NCBI RefSeq assembly: GCF_018614095.1 | Contig: NZ_JAGGOY010000042.1 | Location: 1 to 64,000 of the forward strand | Source of the DNA: Streptomyces sp. ISL-87 | Lineage (GTDB): Bacteria; Actinomycetota; Actinomycetes; Streptomycetales; Streptomycetaceae | Length of the DNA stretch: 64,000 nucleotides | Direction of reading: 5' to 3' | Shown here: in pieces, positions 1 through 8,578 of the stretch | How positions within the stretch are numbered: position 1 is the stretch's first letter | How the letters are laid out: each line of letters starts with the position of its first letter | Translations under genes and position numbers: made by a program | The notes under the pieces: model-generated | What the model saw: only the letters and a program-made list of their open reading frames with translations | Database searches by the model: none | What the model was told of the DNA's origin: nothing

Positions 1-24
1 ACTAACGCGGAGCAGCACTAGTCC

Positions 25-275
25 GGGGTGCGAGACCTGGGGCTGCTCCCCGGTTGCCAAACCTGGGGCCGTGCCCGCGTGTGAAACCTGGGGCCGTGAC
101 CGGGTGTGAAACCTGGGGCCGTGCCCGGGTGTGAGACGTGGGGCCTCCCGGGGGAGTGAATCCTGGGGCCCGCGCCCGGGTGTGAAACCTGGGGCTGCAG
201 CCCAGGGCGCGAGGGCTGGCTCCGCATTCTCGGGGTGCGGTACCTCGGGCAGCTACCCCGGGGTGCGATGCCTGC
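25..275. repeat. Degenerate tandem repeat, about 25 bp per unit
   Basis: About eight to ten imperfect copies of a unit built around GTGTGAAACCTGGGGC, separated by GC-rich linkers such as CGTGCCCGG. The best copies lie between about 60 and 200; the outer copies are decayed. The repeats fill the 304 bases before the first gene, so I see no gene here. A short minus-strand reading frame runs through them but is only the translation of the repeat. Function is unknown; such tracts occur between Streptomyces genes and can vary in copy number. Confidence 0.75.
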
Positions 276-304
276 GCCGAATCTGAGCCCGGGGCCCCGG
301 AGGG

Positions 305-1462
305 TCAGCGGCGGCGGGCCGTGACCGTCTTTTCCACCGCGAAGAGCTCTTCCTCCACATGGTCCAGCGCCAGCCGCAGCGCACCCGTGGCCACCGCGGC
401 CTCGCCCAGCAGGGACAGCGCCACCCGCGGCGGGCGCAGGCAGTACCGCTCCAGCTCCCGGCGCAACGGGTCCAGGACGCCGTCGAGCCCGGCCGCCCAG
501 CCGCCGACCACCACCAGCTCCGGATCCATGGCCAGGACCAGCGCCGCCACGTCGTGCACCAGCCGCTGAATGAATCGCTCCACCGCGGCCACCGCCTGCG
601 CGTCGCCCCGCTTGGCCTTGGCGAAGACCTCGGCGACGGCCGGTTCGTCCAGCGGATGCAGCGGTTCTCCGGTCGTCGACAGCAGCCGCTCGGGCGTGAC
701 CTCCCGCCCCAGCAGATGCAGGGCTCCGATCTCGCCGGCCGCCCCGCCGAACCCCCGGTGCAGCCGCCCCCCGATCAGCGAGCCGGCCCCGGGGCTCAGC
801 CCCGCCATCACGAACACCATGTCGTCGGTGTCCTGCGCGGCGCCCTTCCAGTGCTCGGCGACCGCCGCCGCGTTGGCGTCGTTCTCCACCTGCACCGGGC
901 AGCGGAACGAGCGCCGCAGCCGCTCCCCGAGCGGGAGCCCGGTCCAGCCAGGCAGGGCCGTACCGAGGCGGACGGTGCCGTCCGCCTCCACGATCCCGGG
1001 GCTGCCGACCCCGACCGCCCGCAGGGAGTCCCGCGGGACTCCGGCCCGGCGCAGCAGATCAGCCACCGCCGCCCGGACCTTCTCCAGCCGCTCGTCGGCG
1101 GACGCCGTCTCGGCGACCTCTTTGGTGCCGGCGCCGATCACCCGCCCGTTGAGCCCGGACAGCAGCACCGCGATCCGGTGCGAGCCGATCTCGATGCCGA
1201 GCAGATGGCCCGCCTCGGTCCGGAACCGGAACCTCCTGGCCGGCCGCCCTTGACGCCGTGTGCCTTCCTCGACGCCGGCCTCGACGACGAGCCCGGTGGC
1301 GATCAGCCCCTCCACGACCCCCTCGACGGTGGGTCGGGAGAGCCCGGTCACCCGGGTCAGGTCGGTGAGTGTCGGCGATTCGGCCGCGCGCAGCGCACGC
1401 AGTACCACGGCGGAATTGATCCGCCGGAGCAGAGAGGGGTCCCCGCCGGTCAGCTGCCCCAA
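305..1462 (-). CDS. ROK-family transcriptional regulator
   Basis: A 385-residue protein with an N-terminal winged helix-turn-helix (about residues 12–70, with SRPTVEGVVEGLI as recognition region), followed by a ROK sugar-kinase-like fold (LLGIEIGSHRIAVLL near 88, VGVGSPGIV near 150, and VENDANAAA carrying the usual catalytic-base Asp). ROK repressors of this layout usually control sugar uptake or use. Odd: after GEIGALHLLG the family's CxCGxxGC zinc site is absent, so sugar kinase activity is doubtful and a purely regulatory role is more likely. The start is TTG, preceded by GGGAGG at good spacing. It stands alone; the effector sugar cannot be read from the sequence. Confidence 0.85.
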   Translation of the reverse strand: MGQLTGGDPSLLRRINSAVVLRALRAAESPTLTDLTRVTGLSRPTVEGVVEGLIATGLVVEAGVEEGTRRQGRPARRFRFRTEAGHLLGIEIGSHRIAVLLSGLNGRVIGAGTKEVAETASADERLEKVRAAVADLLRRAGVPRDSLRAVGVGSPGIVEADGTVRLGTALPGWTGLPLGERLRRSFRCPVQVENDANAAAVAEHWKGAAQDTDDMVFVMAGLSPGAGSLIGGRLHRGFGGAAGEIGALHLLGREVTPERLLSTTGEPLHPLDEPAVAEVFAKAKRGDAQAVAAVERFIQRLVHDVAALVLAMDPELVVVGGWAAGLDGVLDPLRRELERYCLRPPRVALSLLGEAAVATGALRLALDHVEEELFAVEKTVTARRR

Positions 1463-1563
1463 CGTGTGTCCTCCCAGCTAGCGAGCATGTCAGCCGGATC
1501 GTACTGCCCAGTCGGTGCGGCGGCGAGAAGCGGCCCCCCATCGGCCAGAATCAGCCGATCCCC

Positions 1564-2214
1564 TCACGCGGGAGCGACGAATCCGGACTCGTACGCCGTG
1601 ATGACGGCCTGGGTCCGGTCCCGCGCCCCCAGCTTCGCCAGGATCGCGCTCACGTGAGACTTCACCGTCTCCGTACCGACGATCAGCTCGCGGGCGATCT
1701 CCACATTGGTCAGCCCCTTCGCCATCAGCCGCAGCACCGACTCCTCACGGTCGGTCAGCGCGGCCCGTTCCAGTGCCGCCCGCGCCTTCCGGTTGCCGTA
1801 CTCCGCGGCCAGGGCCCGCACCGCCGCGGGGAACAGAAGGGTTTCCCCCTCCGCCACCAGCCGCACCGCGTGCACGATCTCCGCGGGCCGGGCCCGCTTC
1901 AGCAGGAACCCGTCCGCCCCGGCCCGCAGCGCCTGGTAGACGTACTCGTCGTTCTCGAACGTGGTCACCACGAGGATCTTCGGCGGCGAGTCCACCGTCT
2001 TCAGGACCGCCCGGGTGGCCTCGATCCCGTCGAGCAGGGGCATCCGCACGTCCATCGCCACCACGTCCGGCCGCAACTGCCGGACGAGCGGGACCACGGA
2101 GGCCCCGTCGGCGGCCTCACCCACCACTTCGATGTCGGGCTGGGCATCCAGGACGGCACGCAGACCTGCGCGCACCAGGGGTTCGTCATCGACGAGCAGT
2201 ACGGTAACCGGCAT
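1564..2214 (-). CDS. NarL/LuxR-type response regulator
   Basis: A 216-residue two-component response regulator. The receiver domain has the acidic pair (LLVDDEPLVRAG), the phospho-acceptor Asp in VVAMDVRMP, the switch Thr in VVTTF and the Lys in FLLKRA. The C-terminal LuxR helix-turn-helix is LTDREESVLRLMAKGLTNVE onwards. It follows the sensor kinase gene on the same strand with only four bases between them, so the two form an operon. The likely target is the divergent ABC exporter: a perfect 22-bp palindrome lies between that gene and the kinase gene. This layout (NarL-type kinase and regulator beside an ABC-2 exporter) is common in Streptomyces and often responds to drugs or cell-envelope signals; the signal here is unknown. 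Confidence 0.92.
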   Translation of the reverse strand: MPVTVLLVDDEPLVRAGLRAVLDAQPDIEVVGEAADGASVVPLVRQLRPDVVAMDVRMPLLDGIEATRAVLKTVDSPPKILVVTTFENDEYVYQALRAGADGFLLKRARPAEIVHAVRLVAEGETLLFPAAVRALAAEYGNRKARAALERAALTDREESVLRLMAKGLTNVEIARELIVGTETVKSHVSAILAKLGARDRTQAVITAYESGFVAPA

Positions 2215-2218
2215 CCGG

Positions 2219-3400
2219 TCAGCGTATTCGGTCCAGCGGAAGCCGGGCGCGCACCCTCCAACTGCCCTCGTGCGGTCCGGTCTCGGCCTCCCCGCCGAGC
2301 AGTGCGGCCCGCTCCCGCATCCCGCGCAGCCCGCTACCGCTGCCCGACATGACGGTGGGCCGCTCCGGCAGGGGGTTGGCCACCTCCAGGTCCAGCCGGT
2401 CCGCGGTCATCTCGATCCGTACTCGTACGGGCACGGATCCGCAGTGCCGCAGCACATTGGTCAGCGCCTCCTGGAGGATCCGGTACCCCTCCCGGGTGAC
2501 CGGCCCGGGCAACTTCTCCAGCGGCCCCGTCAGTTGTGCGTCGACGGCCGCGCCGGAGGCCCGGGCCGACTCCAGCAGCCGGTCCGCCTCGGCCAGCGTC
2601 GGCCGCTGCGACGGCGGCTGAGCCGACTCCCGCAGTACCAGCAGTACCCGTTCCAGATCCTCCAGCGCGGCCCGGCCGGTCTCCTCGATCGTGCTCAAAG
2701 CCCGGTCGGTGAACTCCGGATCCCCGGCGGCCCGCGCGGCTCCCGCCTGCACCACTGCCACGGTCAGCGCGTGTCCGATCGAATCGTGCAGCTCCCGCGC
2801 TATGCGGGTCCGTTCCAACAGCTGCTCGGTACGCGCCTCCAGCGCGGTGAGCCGCTCGGCGGCCGACGGCCCCAACAGCCGGCGGGCGAAAACGGTGATC
2901 ACCTCACCGAGCAGGATCACGATGACGATGAGCAGGATCAACGGCACGGGCGCGAGCAGCGCGGCGGCCCAGCGCGGGGGAACGAAGGGCAGCAGCGGAT
3001 CCGCGTTCAACGGCTGTCCGAGCGCGAGCGCCGTCAGTTCGACGGTCATGACCGGGAGCAACACCGTGGGCATCATCGCGGCGATGGAGACGACAAGCCG
3101 TATCTCCAGCCACAGCAGGGTCCGCCACCGGTCGCTCCACCGCGCCGACGCGGCGGTGCTGATGCTGCTGTCGGCGGCGTCCTGGTCGTTCGGGGTGAGC
3201 AGGAACCGTGCCTGCAGCCCCTCGGCCAACCGCACCCAGGGAACCAGTCCCAGCGGTATGACGATGAGCAACGGCACCCACGGAGTCCGGGGCTCTATGA
3301 ACATCCAGACGGCCAGCATCAGGGTGGGCACGCACAGGTGCAGCCATCGTGAGTAGGTCACTGGCCGAAGTGGGGCACGGAGCAGTCGGTACATGCACAC
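2219..3400 (-). CDS. Sensor histidine kinase (HisKA_3 type)
   Basis: A 393-residue membrane sensor kinase paired with the response regulator that follows it. Hydrophobic segments in the first 190 residues indicate about four membrane helices. The dimerisation/phosphotransfer region carries the phospho-His in ARELHDSIGHALTVAVVQAG. The ATPase region has LQEALTNVLRHCG (N box) and a glycine motif GSGSGLRGMRERAALLGG. No large extracytoplasmic sensor domain is visible, so it probably senses within or at the membrane. The start may be GTG at 3400 or ATG at 3394; neither has a clear ribosome binding site. Confidence 0.92.
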   Translation of the reverse strand: MCMYRLLRAPLRPVTYSRWLHLCVPTLMLAVWMFIEPRTPWVPLLIVIPLGLVPWVRLAEGLQARFLLTPNDQDAADSSISTAASARWSDRWRTLLWLEIRLVVSIAAMMPTVLLPVMTVELTALALGQPLNADPLLPFVPPRWAAALLAPVPLILLIVIVILLGEVITVFARRLLGPSAAERLTALEARTEQLLERTRIARELHDSIGHALTVAVVQAGAARAAGDPEFTDRALSTIEETGRAALEDLERVLLVLRESAQPPSQRPTLAEADRLLESARASGAAVDAQLTGPLEKLPGPVTREGYRILQEALTNVLRHCGSVPVRVRIEMTADRLDLEVANPLPERPTVMSGSGSGLRGMRERAALLGGEAETGPHEGSWRVRARLPLDRIR

Positions 3401-3426
3401 ATCGTGACAGGGGGCAGCTCAGCGGC

Positions 3427-3448
3427 GTCTCCCCCACGTGGGGGAGAC
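3427..3448. promoter_or_regulatory. Perfect 22-bp palindrome, candidate response-regulator operator
   Basis: Each 11-base arm reads GTCTCCCCCAC from its own strand, meeting at the centre with no spacer. A partial second copy (CGTGGGGGAG) follows at about 3458–3467. It lies between the divergent kinase/regulator operon and the ABC exporter gene, so it is a good candidate binding site for the NarL-type regulator. It could also fold as an mRNA hairpin. Confidence 0.6.
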
Positions 3449-3502
3449 AGGACCCTCGCGTGGGGGAGGAGGAGGGATGGGGCGGGCGGCGAATCTTGAG
3501 CC

Positions 3503-4414
3503 ATGAACAGCATCGAGATCCGAGAACTGACCAAGGAATACGGCCGCACCCGGGCCGTGGACCACCTCACCTTCGACGTTCTGCCCGGGCGGGTCACCGG
3601 CTTCCTGGGCCCCAACGGCGCCGGGAAGTCCACCACGATGCGCCTGCTGCTTGGGCTCGACCGGATCACCTCCGGGACGGCGACCATCGGCGGGCATCGG
3701 TTCACCGACTTCACCGAGCCGCTCCGCCGGGTTGGCGCACTCCTGGACGCTCAGTCCGCCCACGGCGGGCGCACCGCCCGGGACCATCTCCGCTTCCTTG
3801 CCGCCGGCAACGGCATCCCGATGCGGCGGGTGGACGAGGTCCTGGAGCAGGCGGGGATCGCGTCGGCGGCCAAGCGCCGGATCAAGTCCTTCTCGCTCGG
3901 GATGCGCCAGCGCCTCGGCATAGCGGCCGCGCTGCTGGGCGATCCAGGTGTCCTGCTGCTCGACGAGCCGACCAACGGCCTCGATCCCGAGGGCATCATC
4001 TGGATACGTGAGCTGCTGCGCGCCCTCGCCGCGGAGGGACGCACCGTCCTGGTCTCCAGCCACCTGATGTCCGAGACCGCCTCGTTCGCCGACCACCTCG
4101 TCGTACTCGGCCAGGGAAAGCTGCTCGCCAACACCTCGATGGAGGAGTTTATCGATGCCCGCAGCACCCCGCGGGTCCGGCTGCGCACCTCCGACCCCAT
4201 ACGCCTGCGGGCGGCCCTAGCCCGGGACGGCTTCGAGCTGGTGACCGCCGACGACGGGCGCTGGACCGTCGACGGCATTCAGGCCGGCGAGATCGGCAGC
4301 ATGGCGGCTCGCGAGGGAATCCCCGTGCTGGAACTGGCCGACGAGCGCGCCTCGCTGGAGCAGGCCTATCTCGATCTGACGGCCGACCACGCCCAGTTCA
4401 CCGCCAACCACTGA
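3503..4414 (+). CDS. ABC transporter ATP-binding protein (ABC-2 exporter)
   Basis: A 303-residue ATPase subunit. It shows Walker A GPNGAGKST, the signature SLGMRQRLGIA, Walker B VLLLDEPTNGLDPEG and a switch His in VLVSSHLMSE. The long C-terminal extension after the ATPase core is typical of drug or lipid exporters of the DrrA/BcrA type. The permease gene starts 28 bases downstream after a strong AAGGAGG site, so the pair forms one operon. No canonical ribosome binding site precedes this ATG. Substrate is unknown; bacitracin-like or drug efflux is a family-based guess. Confidence 0.93.
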   Translation: MNSIEIRELTKEYGRTRAVDHLTFDVLPGRVTGFLGPNGAGKSTTMRLLLGLDRITSGTATIGGHRFTDFTEPLRRVGALLDAQSAHGGRTARDHLRFLAAGNGIPMRRVDEVLEQAGIASAAKRRIKSFSLGMRQRLGIAAALLGDPGVLLLDEPTNGLDPEGIIWIRELLRALAAEGRTVLVSSHLMSETASFADHLVVLGQGKLLANTSMEEFIDARSTPRVRLRTSDPIRLRAALARDGFELVTADDGRWTVDGIQAGEIGSMAAREGIPVLELADERASLEQAYLDLTADHAQFTANH

Positions 4415-4442
4415 CCCCTTTCACTTCCAAGGAGGCTTCGCC

Positions 4443-5192
4443 ATGAGCGCCGCCCTGCCCACCATCCCCGTCCTGCACTCAGAATGGATCAAGATGCGGT
4501 CCCTTCGAGGCACCCTCGGGGCGCTGATAGCCATCTTCGCCGCCACCGCCGGGATCCAGGCGCTGACGGCCGCGGCGATAGGCCAGTCCGAGGCCGGCGC
4601 CATGGGGGACGACCCTCTCCTCGCGGCCTTCTACGGCATCAACTTCGGCCAGGTGGCCGCCTTCGCCTTCGGCGCGAGCGCCCTGTCCGCCGAGTTCCAC
4701 AACGGAGCCCTGCGCACCTCGCTGTCCGCGGTGCCCAACCGCACCCGGTTCTACCTGTCGAAGATCGCCATGGTGGGCGGACTCGCCTTCGTGGTGGGCC
4801 AGATCACCGGATGGGTCACTTTCGTGGCCGGTCAGGCGTTCATGGGGCCCTACCGCCTCGATCTGGGTGCCCCGGGCACCGTCCGCGCGATCTTCGGTAG
4901 CGGTCTGTACCTCGCGCTCATGGCTCTGTTCGCGGCCGGGCTCACGGCGGTACTGCGCAACGCAACGGCCGTACTGAGCCTGCTCATACCCTTCGTCCTG
5001 ATGGTGTCCTTCGTCATCGGCGCGACTGCCGGGGGCGTGGCCCAGTTCCTGCCGGACCGCGCCGGGCAGATCATGATGCGCGCGGAGCCTGTGGGCGACC
5101 TCGGTCCCTGGACCGGACTCGGCGTGGCGGCCGTGTGGGTGGTGGCAGCCCTGATCGGAGGCTGGCTGGCCGTGCGACGGCGTGACGCGTGA
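4443..5192 (+). CDS. ABC-2 type transporter permease
   Basis: A 249-residue membrane protein with about six hydrophobic helices, starting with a short cytoplasmic segment (LHSEWIKMRSLRGTLGALIA) typical of ABC-2 permeases in actinobacteria. It is the membrane partner of the ATPase encoded just upstream. A strong AAGGAGG site precedes the ATG. Together with the adjacent two-component system this forms a sensor–exporter module. Confidence 0.9.
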   Translation: MSAALPTIPVLHSEWIKMRSLRGTLGALIAIFAATAGIQALTAAAIGQSEAGAMGDDPLLAAFYGINFGQVAAFAFGASALSAEFHNGALRTSLSAVPNRTRFYLSKIAMVGGLAFVVGQITGWVTFVAGQAFMGPYRLDLGAPGTVRAIFGSGLYLALMALFAAGLTAVLRNATAVLSLLIPFVLMVSFVIGATAGGVAQFLPDRAGQIMMRAEPVGDLGPWTGLGVAAVWVVAALIGGWLAVRRRDA

Positions 5193-5232
5193 CGCCGCAC
5201 CAGTTGTCAGTGGGGCCCGGAATACTGACGGT

Positions 5233-5667
5233 ATGACCACGGCAGAGCATCTCGACACGATCGACCGGCTCCGGGAACAGGGATTCCCCGAGGTCCGGGG
5301 CAGGTCCGAAGCGGGTATCAGCGGCCCTGGCTACCACCTCGCCGAGTTGGGCGCGAGCCGCTGGTACGGGGACGAGGACGCAGCCGACCGGATAGCGCAG
5401 GAGGACCAGATCTCCGCCGAGTTCGGGGCTCTGACCCTGCGGCTGGAGGAGCGCTGGGGGGCGGCCGACACATTCAGCCTCGACGGACTGAGGCTGAGAG
5501 CGGGCAGCGGGGAGGTGGCTTCGCCGTGGCGGGAGATCGGCGACACCTGCGACCACCTCAACCTCTGGCGGGCCGGTGACCGCTGGGTCGCGGTCTACGC
5601 GGCCCGGTGGGGAGCCGACCACTCCCCGCAGCTGATGGCGGCGGTCACCGTGATCGACCCGCCCTAG
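5233..5667 (+). CDS. Hypothetical protein
   Basis: A 144-residue soluble protein of unknown function. It is acidic and Trp-rich (for example LNLWRAGDRWVAVYAARWG near the C-terminus), with no signal peptide or membrane segment. The reading frame is open from a GTG at 5182, but that start would overlap the permease gene; ATG at 5233 fits better. It runs toward the mug gene and stops just inside the 3' end of that gene (4-base convergent overlap). I recognise no domain. Confidence 0.7.
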   Translation: MTTAEHLDTIDRLREQGFPEVRGRSEAGISGPGYHLAELGASRWYGDEDAADRIAQEDQISAEFGALTLRLEERWGAADTFSLDGLRLRAGSGEVASPWREIGDTCDHLNLWRAGDRWVAVYAARWGADHSPQLMAAVTVIDPP

Positions 5668-6215
5668 AAGGTGCCCGGGGAGGGTTCGGCGGCTGCGCGG
5701 AGGCGGGCGTACTCCTGGGCCATGGACTCCGCGGTCCAGTGGGCGTTGAGGCCGCTGGGGTTGGGGAGGGCCCAGATCCGGGTGGAGCCGATGGTCCGGT
5801 CCTGGGGGCCGATTTGGGCCAGTCGTTCGCCGAAGGCGGTGCGGTACGCGGTCACCCCGACCACCGCCAGCCACTGGGGGCGCAGCAGTTCCACCTTGGC
5901 CGTCAGGATGCGGCCGCCCTCGCGGAACTCCTCGGCGCTCAGCTCATCGGCCCGGGCCGTGGCGCGGGCCACGACGTTGGTGATGCCGAGGCGGTAGGCC
6001 AGCAGCTCCTCCTGCTCGGCGGGAGCCAGGCGGCGCGGGGTGAAGCCCGACAGGTGCAGGACAGGCCAGAAACGGTTGCCGGGGCGGGCGAAGTGGTGGC
6101 CCGTCGCGGCGGAGAGGAGACCTGGATTGATTCCGCAGAAGAGGACACGCAGACCGCCCGCGACCACGTCCGGGAGGACGCGGTCACGGGCGGCGTTGAG
6201 CTCGTCGGGGGTCAG
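5664..6215 (-). CDS. mug: G/U mismatch-specific DNA glycosylase
   Basis: A Mug/thymine-DNA-glycosylase-type enzyme that removes uracil or thymine from G:U and G:T mismatches in base excision repair. Family motifs are plain: VLFCGINPGL (catalytic Asn in the GINPG loop), HHFARPGNRFWPVLH and the C-terminal ALPNPSGLNAHW. The start is ambiguous. The N-terminus that fits related proteins (TPDELNAARDR…) begins at a CTG at 6215 that overlaps the TGA of purB; the first conventional start is GTG at 6167, which also leaves the fold intact. The frame is open much further upstream, inside purB, but that part is a shadow. It is probably translated together with purB. Confidence 0.88.
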   Translation of the reverse strand: MTPDELNAARDRVLPDVVAGGLRVLFCGINPGLLSAATGHHFARPGNRFWPVLHLSGFTPRRLAPAEQEELLAYRLGITNVVARATARADELSAEEFREGGRILTAKVELLRPQWLAVVGVTAYRTAFGERLAQIGPQDRTIGSTRIWALPNPSGLNAHWTAESMAQEYARLRAAAEPSPGTF

Positions 6216-7645
6216 AGGATCGACCCCGGCGTGTACCCGGCGGCCTCCGGGTGCTGCTTGGCGATCGCCTCGATACGGGAGACCACTGCCGCGACCTGGT
6301 CGCCCGCGGCGCCCGTGAAGGACAGCTTGTCGGCCATCAGCGCGTCGAGCTGGGCACGGTCCAGCGGCATCCGCTCGTCGGCGGCCAGCTTGTCCAGCAG
6401 CTCGTTGCGCTCGGCGCCCTGCTCGCGCATGGCGAGCGCGGAGGCGACCGCGTGCTCCTTGATGACCTCGTGGGCGGCCTCGCGACCGACACCCGCCCGC
6501 ACCGCGCCCATCAGGACCTTGGTGGTCGCGAGGAACGGCAGGTAGCGGTCCAGCTCGCGGGCCACGACGGCCGGGAAGGCGCCGAACTCGTCGAGGACCG
6601 TCAGGAAGGTCTCCAGCAGGCCGTCGAAGGCGAAGAACGCGTCGGGCAGGGCCACCCGGCGGACCACGGAACAGGAGACGTCGCCCTCGTTCCACTGGTC
6701 GCCGGCCAGCTCGCCGGTCATCGAGGCGTAGCCGCGCAGGATGACCATCAGGCCGTTCACGCGCTCGCAGGAGCGGGTGTTCATCTTGTGCGGCATCGCT
6801 GAGGAGCCGACCTGGCCGGGCTTGAAGCCCTCGGTGACCAGCTCGTGGCCGGCCATCAGGCGGATCGTCTTGGAGATCGAGGACGGGGCGGCGGCCAGCT
6901 GCACCAGGGCGGTGACCACGTCGTAGTCGAGCGAGCGCGGGTAGACCTGGCCGACGGAGGTGAAGGCCTGGGCGAAGCCGAGGTGGGCGGCGATCCGCTG
7001 TTCCAGGTCGGCCAGCTTGGCGGCGTCGCCGCCCAGCAGGTCGAGCATGTCCTGGGCGGTGCCGACCGGGCCCTTGATGCCGCGCAGCGGGTAGCGGCCC
7101 AGCAGGTCCTCAAGGCGGTCGTAGGCGACCAGCAGTTCGTCGGCCGCGGTGGCGAAACGCTTGCCCAGAGTGGTCGCCTGCGCGGCGACGTTGTGGGAGC
7201 GGCCGGCCATGACCAGCTCGGCGTGCTCGCCGGCCAGCTTGCCGAGGCGGGTGAGGACGGCGACCGTGCGGTCCCGGGCCAGTTCCAGCGAGAGCCGGAT
7301 CTGGAGCTGCTCGACGTTCTCGGTGAGGTCGCGGGAGGTCATTCCCTTGTGGACGTGCTCGTGGCCGGCGAGGGCGTTGAACTCCTCGATCCGGGCCTTC
7401 ACATCGTGCCGGGTGACCTTCTCGCGCTCGGCGATGGAGGCGAGGTCGACCGTCTCCAGGACGCGCTCGTAGTCGGCGAGGGCGGCGTCCGGAACCTCGA
7501 TACCGAGGTCCTTCTGGGCGCGCAGGACGGCGAGCCACAGCCGCCGCTCCAGCGTCACCTTGTACTCGGGGGACCACAGGACGGCGAGCTCCGCGGAGGC
7601 GTAGCGGCCGGCCAGGACATTGGGGATGCGGGGCTTGGCTGTCAC
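6212..7645 (-). CDS. purB: Adenylosuccinate lyase
   Basis: A 477-residue enzyme of purine synthesis that splits SAICAR to AICAR and adenylosuccinate to AMP, releasing fumarate. It belongs to the fumarase/aspartase superfamily; the signature loop is GQVGSSAMPHKMNTRSCERVN with the mobile catalytic Ser, and RSHNVAAQATTLGKRFA carries the conserved His. Length is normal for the family. It starts with GTG and its stop codon overlaps the possible start of mug, suggesting translational coupling. Confidence 0.96.
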   Translation of the reverse strand: MTAKPRIPNVLAGRYASAELAVLWSPEYKVTLERRLWLAVLRAQKDLGIEVPDAALADYERVLETVDLASIAEREKVTRHDVKARIEEFNALAGHEHVHKGMTSRDLTENVEQLQIRLSLELARDRTVAVLTRLGKLAGEHAELVMAGRSHNVAAQATTLGKRFATAADELLVAYDRLEDLLGRYPLRGIKGPVGTAQDMLDLLGGDAAKLADLEQRIAAHLGFAQAFTSVGQVYPRSLDYDVVTALVQLAAAPSSISKTIRLMAGHELVTEGFKPGQVGSSAMPHKMNTRSCERVNGLMVILRGYASMTGELAGDQWNEGDVSCSVVRRVALPDAFFAFDGLLETFLTVLDEFGAFPAVVARELDRYLPFLATTKVLMGAVRAGVGREAAHEVIKEHAVASALAMREQGAERNELLDKLAADERMPLDRAQLDALMADKLSFTGAAGDQVAAVVSRIEAIAKQHPEAAGYTPGSIL

Positions 7646-7716
7646 GTGGAGGAATTCTACTTGGGCCGCGGCTGTGTATTTACGCAGGTAGGGACCCGGC
7701 CCCCGATTGTGCCTTG

Positions 7717-8508
7717 CTACGAGAGCGGGTCGGCCGCCGGAGTCTCGAACGGCAGCAGCTCCGGGCGCTTGGCCGGGCGGCCGTCACCGCTGGAGCGGCC
7801 CGTCAGGCGGCGGCCGACCCAGGGGATGAGGTGTTGCCGGGCGAAGCTCAGGTCCTGGGAACGGCGCACGGCCCAGCCCGGCGGCACCGCGGCCGGCAGT
7901 TCGGCGCGCCAGTCCTCCTCGGGCGGCAGACCCAGGGTCTGCCACACGGCCTCGGCGACCCTGCGGTGGCCCTCGGCCGTCAGGTGCAGCCGGTCGACGT
8001 CCCACATGCGCTGATCGGCGAGCGCGGGGGCCCCGTACAGGTCCACCACCAGCGCCCCGTGCTGCTCCGCGAGCTCCTCGATGATGGCGAAGAGCTCTTC
8101 CATGCGGGGCCGGAACCGCTCCATCACCGGCCCGTTGCGCCCGGGGGAGCGCATCAGGACGAGGTGCTTGCAGGAGGGGGCGAGGAGGGCCACGGCTTCT
8201 TCCAGCTGCCCGCGCACCCGGCCCATGTCGACCTTGGGGCGCAGCGCGTCGTTCAGCCCGCCCACCAGGGTCACCACGTCGGCGCCCATCGCCGCTGCCA
8301 GGGGGGCCTGCTCCTCGGTGATCTGTCCGATCAGCTTGCCGCGGACCGCGAGGTTCGCGTAGCGGAAGCCGGGCGCGCGGTTGGCGAGCCGGGCGGCGAG
8401 CAGATCGGCCCAGCCCCGGTAGGAGCCGTCCGGGAGCGCGTCGGACATGCCCTCGGTGAAGGAGTCGCCGACAGCGACAAAACTGGTGTAAGACGCATTC
8501 ATCTCCAT
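7717..8508 (-). CDS. SGNH/GDSL-family hydrolase
   Basis: A 263-residue esterase/lipase-like protein. Block I with the nucleophile Ser is FVAVGDSFTEGMSD, the oxyanion Gly/Asn blocks are seen around AVRGKLIGQ and VGGLNDALRP, and block V with the catalytic Asp-His is DRLHLTAEGHRRV. There is no signal peptide, so it acts in the cytoplasm. The substrate is unknown; family members remove acyl or acetyl groups. Two adjacent ATG codons (8508 and 8502) could serve as start. Confidence 0.88.
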   Translation of the reverse strand: MEMNASYTSFVAVGDSFTEGMSDALPDGSYRGWADLLAARLANRAPGFRYANLAVRGKLIGQITEEQAPLAAAMGADVVTLVGGLNDALRPKVDMGRVRGQLEEAVALLAPSCKHLVLMRSPGRNGPVMERFRPRMEELFAIIEELAEQHGALVVDLYGAPALADQRMWDVDRLHLTAEGHRRVAEAVWQTLGLPPEEDWRAELPAAVPPGWAVRRSQDLSFARQHLIPWVGRRLTGRSSGDGRPAKRPELLPFETPAADPLS

Positions 8509-8578
8509 GGCGGGAGCGATGCTACCGCGCAGTACCCCTGTCCCGTAGGCGGGGCAGGGGTACGCGACGTCGTCACCG

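Noticed and set aside
18..227. 69-residue ORF over the left repeat tract
   Set aside because: The peptide is just the repeat translated (HTGAR/PQV pattern) and has no ribosome binding site.
25..275. CRISPR array
   Set aside because: Repeats are too diverged, the unit is about 25 bp with no spacers of constant length, and no cas gene is nearby.
6216..6695. N-terminal extension of the mug frame
   Set aside because: It lies wholly within purB and has shadow composition; Mug homology starts only at about 6215.
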